Assembly: GCA_018907035.1 (NCBI GenBank)
Contig: JACCIC010000209.1
Location: 655,001 to 719,000, forward strand
DNA from: Sycobia sp. Sy_11
Taxonomy: Eukaryota > Arthropoda > Insecta > Hymenoptera > Epichrysomallidae
Length of the DNA: 64,000 nucleotides
Direction of reading: 5' to 3'
The notes beneath the pieces were generated by a model that did not search any database, was not told the origin of the DNA, and worked only from the letters and a program-made list of their open reading frames with translations. Within the stretch, counting starts at the first letter, position 1. Every line of letters starts with the position of its first letter. Made by a program: the position numbers and the translations under genes. Below, piece by piece: positions 58,201 through 64,000 of this stretch.

Positions 58201-60844
58201 GAATGTCTAGTAAACGCTACAGAGGTATGTACAAATTAATTCTTAAAAAGTAAATTGTTAGTATAATAAATATATAAAAATAGTATATTTCGTCACTGAT
58301 GTGGAAGTTGATTATTTACTTCGTGAGATAATTTATACACAAGTGAAGCAAGGGAGGTAAATCTCACAAGGAAAATAATTAATTTGCACACTAGTGTTAA
58401 AGGATATTTTACGTTCCAACAGACGAAAAATCGTCCTAAAGTTATAAGTTAATTATAATTAGCTTTTAATCATATGTTTAAAGAAAACATTCAGAAAACT
58501 TTTACACAAATATATTGTTCAAAGAATTTTATTCAAAAATTAAATTTTTTAAACTTTATATTTATAGAAAACGGCAAAATAAAACCATGCTAAAATATAA
58601 TATCTGTATTTGTATAAGTTAGATAAAAGCATGAATTTCGTTTAAATTAAATTGTTCTTGTTTTATTTTTCCTATAAGTTCTAAAAATTATTAAATCAAA
58701 AAATAAAACTTATCACGGCGTCAATGGGCCTGGCGGTTTTTCTCCAGAAATTTGCAAAATTTACCTCTGAAAGTTACAAGATAATTCATTATACAGGAGT
58801 CTAAACTACATATAAATAAAACTTTATTTTTATTCATATATAAAGTAACAACATCTTTAAGTTATAAATATTATTGAGAATGGCATTTTTTTTAGATTTA
58901 AATATAAATAATTTGCCGTGTTTTATGAAATTTGTGATAATTGTGTATTGCAATTAAAAATTTAAAAAGAATTTATCTGTTATGAAGCTAAAAAAATTAA
59001 TTTTTGCAGAAGAGCGAAACCACAACTAGCCATCAATCAGAATCAACAACATTTAAAAATCCCAAAAAATCTGAAATTACTCAGTTCGAGGTTATCAAGG
59101 AAAATCTATTTAAAGATAAAAATTTGGATCTTCAGTCTAAAATTGAATCTGCTGAGAATTGTACACCAAAGTTAGACACATCAATGACACATAGAAGAAG
59201 TAGAGTCATTACTGAAAGTGAAGATAGTAATTCATCCTCATCTTCTTCAGTAACATCTTGTGACACTTGTTCATTCACTGACAAAGATAGTACAGCTCAA
59301 GGTAAAATAAATATTTTAATACTATAAAAATACAAATAATTTAAATTCTTAAATTTATTTACAATAAACTGCGTTTTCAGAAAGTATTTTAAAGAACTTG
59401 CAACATACAGATGAAAATATTAAAAAAGAAGATATGGTTAATATGAAAAGTAAAAATGAAACTTCACCAACTAAAGTATTTACTGTAAACAAAATAGAAA
59501 ATGAAATAGAAGATATTAAAGAAACTCCTGCTAAGGATGAGAACTTTTGTATGGAAGCAGATATATTTGAGACTCCAAATATGATTAAACCTTCTGACAA
59601 TCCAACAAACTTGAATACCAAAATTTCTGAAATGATGATTTTAAAAGAGCAAGAAGAATTGGAAAAACAAAATAAATTAAAACCAAAGATAATAAGTGTT
59701 GAATATGTATTACCTAAAATAATCACAAAGCCTCCCACACAATTATTAAAAGCTTTACCTTTAAATATACAATTGAAAGCATTGGAAGTGAAAAATGAGT
59801 CGAATAGATTATCAATGATTGAAAAATTAAAAAATGAAAAAAGTGAATTAGAAGTAGCTAAAGCAGTTCGAAAGCATAACAGATAATGAAAAATTTAAAT
59901 TTAACGAAACTATTGAGCTGGATGATAAAAGTATTGAAACTTCATTACCTAGTCCAATAATAAAAAGCGATGATAAAAATGAAGCTAACAAAATTGAACT
60001 CGTTAAGGCTATAGAAAGTATTACAGAATCAAATAACGAAATTCAAAATAATTCTTTGGAAACAATTCCCTTAATAGATGAAAATAGCAGTGATGGAAAT
60101 CTTCAACTTGTATTAGAAGAAGAAGATGCAACATTGGATGTAAATAAAAAACAGAAAGTTCAAAATGATATTAACCATGAGCAGAATATTGACACTAGTC
60201 AGACACATGATACAAGTTTAGATAATGATATAATAGCTAATCATAGCCTTGAATCTGACAACAAACTTGATCAGAGTATTGGACATGGACACAATACCCG
60301 ATTTCAATCTCGGCAAAAAATAGCTGATGAAAAAAACCAGTCTGTTAATGAACGTAGTGATTTGACCAATTATACTAAGTTATGCAAAGAGATTTGTTTC
60401 ATCTTTGACGAGGAGAACTATAAAAAGAAAAGAAGAAAAGCTTTTAGTGATGTGGATCTGATGTCACAACTTCACAATGAAGATGATGAAGGAATCATAA
60501 CAATTACTGCACCAACACAATTAGATATTCTTCTTGATCTTAAGCCAAAAAGAAAAAAACGTGTGAAAAAAATAGAGGTTTCAAATAAGAGAGATAGTAT
60601 AGAAAATGAAGATAGCTCAGAGGATTCATGGGAGAGTTATACAAATAATAATGATGATAAAGGTATGTATTAATTATATTTAAAATGAGAGTTATTTTTA
60701 AAATAATTTTAATAGAATTGATTAACATTACAATTTGGTATTACAGAAACGAATATAACAACTAGGAAGCGCAGAAGAACTTCAGGTTTTACTGAAAATA
60801 CGACTCGTAGAAAAAGACAAAAGCAAAACATTTTTATATATTAA
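52269..60844 (+). CDS. mxc: LisH-domain protein of the NPAT / Multi sex combs (Mxc) family, with one frame break
   Basis: NPAT/Mxc proteins organise the histone locus body and activate histone genes at S phase downstream of cyclin E/Cdk2. I assign 16 exons: 52269-52317, 52747-52917, 53099-53229, 53296-53437, 53506-53948, 54099-54382, 54478-54950, 55033-55101, 55184-55213, 55390-55873, 56018-56313, 56664-57424, 57775-58224, 59010-59301, 59381-60662, 60747-60844. All introns are GT...AG and phases agree. The N-terminus (LLPSEIARLVYGYLIHEK) is a LisH motif matching the NPAT start (LLPSDVARLVLGYL). Then comes a long Lys/Asn/Glu/Ser-rich, probably disordered chain with a Lys/Glu repeat (about residues 858-900), Ser/Thr-Pro sites such as PPTPKIIVTPKKE (near 1245) suited to Cdk phosphorylation, and a basic tail (TTRKRRRTSG). 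Frame 1 stops at 59,884 in exon 15 (1,526 residues). One surplus base at 59,858-59,884 would otherwise give about 1,817 residues. Confidence 0.75.
56664..56800 (+). repeat. Coding minisatellite, ~10-residue Lys/Glu/Asn unit
   Basis: At the start of exon 12 about 3.5 units of NKELQEKQEN-like sequence follow one another (NKELQEKQE, NKELQEKKEN, NKEIQEKQEN, NKDLKEK). The unit is about 30-33 bp. It probably forms a charged helix and is likely to vary in copy number. Confidence 0.8.
58225..59009 (+). other. Intron 13 of the Mxc/NPAT gene
   Basis: This is the longest intron of the gene (785 bp), AT-rich with no gene seen. A slightly GC-richer patch near 58,715-58,745 has no recognised identity. Confidence 0.7.
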
Positions 60845-61690
60845 AAAGTTTCAAAGTGAAAAAATGTAAATATGTTAAGGTAAAGAACAATTTTATGAAG
60901 AAATTATTATACAGAGATACTAAAAATATAGCTCTGTTTAATAGTTGCCTGTAAATATATTAAGTTTCTATTGGAATCGAGACAATCTTGCCGCAGTTTG
61001 TTGTAAAAAAGTTGTTACTAGTCATACAAAAAACTACATTTTTGTTATCCTTTAACCTTTTTAACCTGAAGATTTTGTTTTTGTGCTAGAGCTATTAGTG
61101 TTTATGTTTTGTACCTGTTTCTACAAAATGTATAATTTTGTATATTTATTTTCGTATATTATGTCTAAATATTTATTTATTAATTACATGTCAATATAAT
61201 CAATCTTAGATATCTAGATAAATTTAAGTTTTAAATATGATTTATTTATATTTAGAATACAATAGAATAAAAGTTAAATCGAACTGCAATTAATAGTAAT
61301 AAATCCTCCGCTCTATAACAAATTTTTTCCATTTTTATAAACGTTTACATTTGTGACTACAGATAATGCGTGTATACAAATTCACTAGAATCCAGTATGT
61401 AGTATTATTTTTCTGCTTATAAATAGGTTTAGTTATAGTATTAATTATTTAGCTGTTATTAAAAGAATTATAAATGATTCTTAATAATTATTGTAAATAT
61501 TTGTATTAAAATTGTATTTTTTTACATTTAATATAAAAATTTTAAAAATTGAAATAGTTTTTATTTTTTAAATCTACTACCTATATTTATATTTTGTTTG
61601 AATATAAAAAAAGAAGTTCTGGTATTAAATATCAATGTTTTATAACCAAAATTATTAAATAAATTCGTAGAATATTTAAATAAGAAAATT
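60845..61690 (+). other. 3' untranslated region of Mxc/NPAT and spacer
   Basis: This is AT-rich with no gene. An AATAAA at 61,267-61,272 is a candidate poly(A) signal for the upstream gene, 423 bp after its stop. The next start codon is at 61,691, so the promoter of the orphan gene must lie within the last few hundred bases. Confidence 0.5.
61267..61272 (+). terminator. Candidate poly(A) signal
   Basis: AATAAA lies 423 bp downstream of the Mxc/NPAT stop codon, in AT-rich sequence where such hexamers are common. Confidence 0.35.
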
Positions 61691-62378
61691 ATGTCAATGG
61701 ACCATATTAAATCAGGTATGATTCATACTATTTACGTATATTCATTCTATTGTTTAAATTTAATCGAATAAGTACATTTTTTTATTCTGTTACATTCGTT
61801 TAGACGACGATGAATTAATTAAAGAAATATTGCGAGAGTTTTTTCCAAAGGTTGACAAATCAAGCACGGGCGATGTTTTCACTTTATATAATTTAAAATT
61901 AGTGCACTATAAACAAGTAAGATGCTTATCATTGACAAATGAAAACGTATTGAAAGGTTGGAGAAATTTTTTAGACGAACTACCAGCTTCTGCAAACGAA
62001 ATTGTACCTAATGTGGAAGATAAGTACGGGAATTGCTTCGTTGAAATTTTTAATGTATAAAAGCAAGAAATTAAAAATTAATATACTTCTTTAAAACAAT
62101 TTTATTTTGCTTTAATCCATAATGATATTAAATAGATTAGTACTGTACAATAAATTGCAAACATTACTAAAAGCTTACCTTTTTAAAACAGATATTGGCG
62201 ATGGAAATATTATAAAAAATACATAAAAGAAGAACCAAGAACTGATTTTAGAAAAAAAATGAGATGTGGTCCGGATCTGGATAAACTTGGACGATTTCCA
62301 ATGAGCAACGAAGACACGCACATTTTTCGCGATAAACGTAACTGCTGTCGTCAAACAAACATTAAAAAGATAAAATAA
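61691..62378 (+). CDS. Small conserved-looking orphan protein, 143 residues, function unknown
   Basis: Three exons (61,691-61,715, 61,804-62,023, 62,192-62,378) join in phase with GTATGA...TTTAG and GTACGG...AACAG splice sites and end at TAA 62,376-62,378. I do not recognise the protein. It begins MSMDHIKSDDDELIKEILRE, has a mixed hydrophobic/acidic first half (KVDKSSTGDVFTLYNLKL, NVLKGWRNFLDEL), then a strongly basic aromatic stretch (KYWRWKYYKKYIKEE) and a polar C-terminus with a CC pair (RDKRNCCRQTN). There is no signal peptide or membrane segment. Non-repetitive sequence and clean splicing support a real gene. An alternative donor at 62,060 would give a truncated product. It lies between Mxc/NPAT and mitochondrial EF-G on the same strand. 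Confidence 0.65.
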
Positions 62379-63092
62379 GATAAATTTTTATAAGAAACAA
62401 GATTAAATTTTCTTTATATAATATTTCATGTATCGCCAACAAATTATTACTTTAAACGTTTTTAAAAAAATAAAAGAAAAAGGAATAGTTGAGACGTTAT
62501 ATTTAAAATATTTTTCTTTTAATTAAAAATATCCTTTATTATAAAACAAAATAGTTCATTTTTTCAGCGCATTTTTTAAGTTAAAAAATTTGTTTTTACA
62601 TTTTATTTTACATTTTTACATAATACCCAGATAGCATAGCGCGCTTGGCCGTGATCCGAAGGATATCCGTGGGCTTCAAAAAGGCATCAGATCAGCTCAC
62701 CGCTCACGTATACGCATATGTTGATCAAATTTTAATTCTTGATTTGAAATTATATATACATCAACCTCTATCATGCCTGCGCATACCTGCTGATACTCTA
62801 GTTTCTAAGTATTCTATCTCTACCAGATCGCTACCGTTGCCGCTACCACCGCTACTCAGTGCATGAGTGCAAAGTACAGGTACTACAGGTATAGCCTGCT
62901 GCAGCAGAGCTTTGCGGCAGCTTTGTAGTGTCTGGTAGCGTGCAGTGCACTGTGCAAGTGCAATACAAGACAAGCCCATCAGCTGCGCTCGCTGCTCCCA
63001 GCAGAATGCTTTCCGGTTAAAGGAATTATTATAATTCGAATTAAATTTGATTTGTTTAAATTCAATTGTATAGTATAAAAAATAAATTAAAA
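62379..63092 (+). promoter_or_regulatory. Spacer and probable promoter region of mitochondrial EF-G
   Basis: AT-rich DNA with an AATAAA at 62,469-62,474 (candidate poly(A) signal of the orphan gene) is followed by a GC-richer, CG- and GCAGC-containing block at 62,635-63,010. That block starts sharply after a TACCCAGATAGCATAGCGCG sequence. It may be the promoter of the EF-G gene or a short repeat insertion. A TCAGTGC initiator-like sequence lies at about 62,856-62,862. The frames at 62,645-62,979 are not recognised. Confidence 0.35.
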
Positions 63093-64000
63093 ATGAAGAT
63101 TCTATCTATAGTAAAATGTCAAAAAAACCTTAAAAACTTACCAAGGGTGCCAGCGATTGCATTACAAGTAAGAAATTCTAATTTTTTTAGGTTAAGGCAT
63201 TCAAAACGTTATAAAATAATTTTTATTAATTAAATATTTCTATATATTAAATAATTATTGCATTATATTAGGTTAAAGGACAATATATGGCTTCGTATTC
63301 AAAATTTGCAGAACATAAACCAATAGAAAAATTAAGAAACATTGGAATCTCAGCTCACATTGATTCTGGAAAAACAACTTTAACAGAGCGTATTCTTTTT
63401 TACACCGGACGAATAACAGAAATGCATGAAGTAATTTTAATACTTATGATAATAGTGTAGTTTATAATGATTACTAGACAATTTACTAATTTATTTTAAT
63501 ATTTAAGGTAAGAGGTAAAGACAATGTTGGAGCTATAATGGACAGTATGGAATTGGAAAGGCAACGTGGAATTACTATTCAGTCTGCTGCAACCTACACT
63601 TTATGGAAAGATTATAATATTAATATTATTGATACACCTGGTCATGTGGATTTTACTGTTGAAGTTGAAAGATCTTTACGTGTTTTGGATGGTGCAGTTT
63701 TGGTACTTTGTGCTGTCGGGGGAGTACAGTCACAAACATTAACTGTTAATAGACAAATGCAGCGATATAATGTTCCTTGTCTAGCATTTATTAATAAATT
63801 AGATCGAATGGGAGCTAATCCAAAAAAAGTTTTGAATCAAATAAGAAATAAATTAAAACACAATGCCGCTTTCCTTCAACTACCAATTGGAAAAGAAAGT
63901 GAAACTAAAGGTATTATAGATTTAATTAATAAAAAAGCATTATACTTTGAGGGTGATTGTGGTCAAATTGTTAGAGAAGATGAAATACCACAAAATATGT
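63093..64000 (+). CDS. GFM1: Mitochondrial elongation factor G, 5' part (GFM1 / mEF-G1)
   Basis: This translational GTPase moves tRNAs and mRNA through the mitochondrial ribosome. Exons 63,093-63,167, 63,272-63,430 and 63,508 to beyond 64,000 encode the first ~242 residues, in phase with GT...AG introns. The N-terminus ([19 protein letters not shown]) is basic without acidic residues, as a mitochondrial presequence should be. GTPase motifs follow: G1 AHIDSGKTT (53-61), G2 region RGITI (98-102), G3 DTPGH (120-124) and G4 NKLD (174-177). The text [20 protein letters not shown] and the [19 protein letters not shown] segment are characteristic of EF-G and fit the mitochondrial EF-G1 type. The gene is truncated only by the window edge; no defect is seen. 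Confidence 0.95.

Noticed and set aside
62024..62060. Unspliced end of exon 2 of the orphan gene (stop at 62,058)
   Set aside because: The GTACGG donor at 62,024 joins in phase to a 62-codon third exon with coding-like composition, which is the better model.

Overview
The window is nuclear DNA from an insect, most likely a hymenopteran and plausibly an ant. Support comes from spliced genes with short introns (about 65-1300 bp), insect-type gene families, strong swings in base composition, abundant CpG in the GC-rich parts, and very many long (TA)n, (GA)n and (CA)n microsatellites. The species is an inference; nothing in the window fixes it.

Layout. Positions 1-41,430 hold almost no recognisable host genes. 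They are AT-rich spacer alternating with CpG-rich blocks (about 16.9-18.3, 21.5-22.6, 26.0-26.7 and 32.6-37.1 kb), and nearly every long open frame there is translated microsatellite. Embedded in this stretch is the oddest object of the window, a compound element at about 7,974-13,680 seated in a (TA)n tract. It has direct repeats at both ends (8,470-8,799 = 13,010-13,337 and 8,870-8,914 = 13,636-13,680), a long leader with a 70-bp tandem array, an intact 488-codon ORF of no family I recognise, and a second ORF that runs straight into the right-hand repeat.

From 41.5 kb the DNA becomes AT-rich and genic. A gamma-glutamylcyclotransferase gene (four coding exons, minus strand) occupies 41,508-43,478. 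Then come transposon remains: an apparently undescribed 2-kb element with 32-bp inverted ends (45,880-47,914), a possible solo LTR (48,662-48,828) and a BEL/Pao protease relic (50,275-50,460). The last 12 kb hold three plus-strand genes head to tail: a 16-exon LisH protein of the NPAT/Mxc family (histone-gene transcription and S-phase entry; 52,269-60,844), a small three-exon orphan gene (61,691-62,378), and the 5' half of mitochondrial elongation factor G (63,093 to beyond the window end).

The host genes are housekeeping genes with no evident shared pathway (glutathione breakdown, histone gene expression, mitochondrial translation). The NPAT/Mxc gene is open through 16 exons but has one surplus base near 59,858-59,884 that puts a stop in exon 15. 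This could be a sequence error, an allele or recoding.
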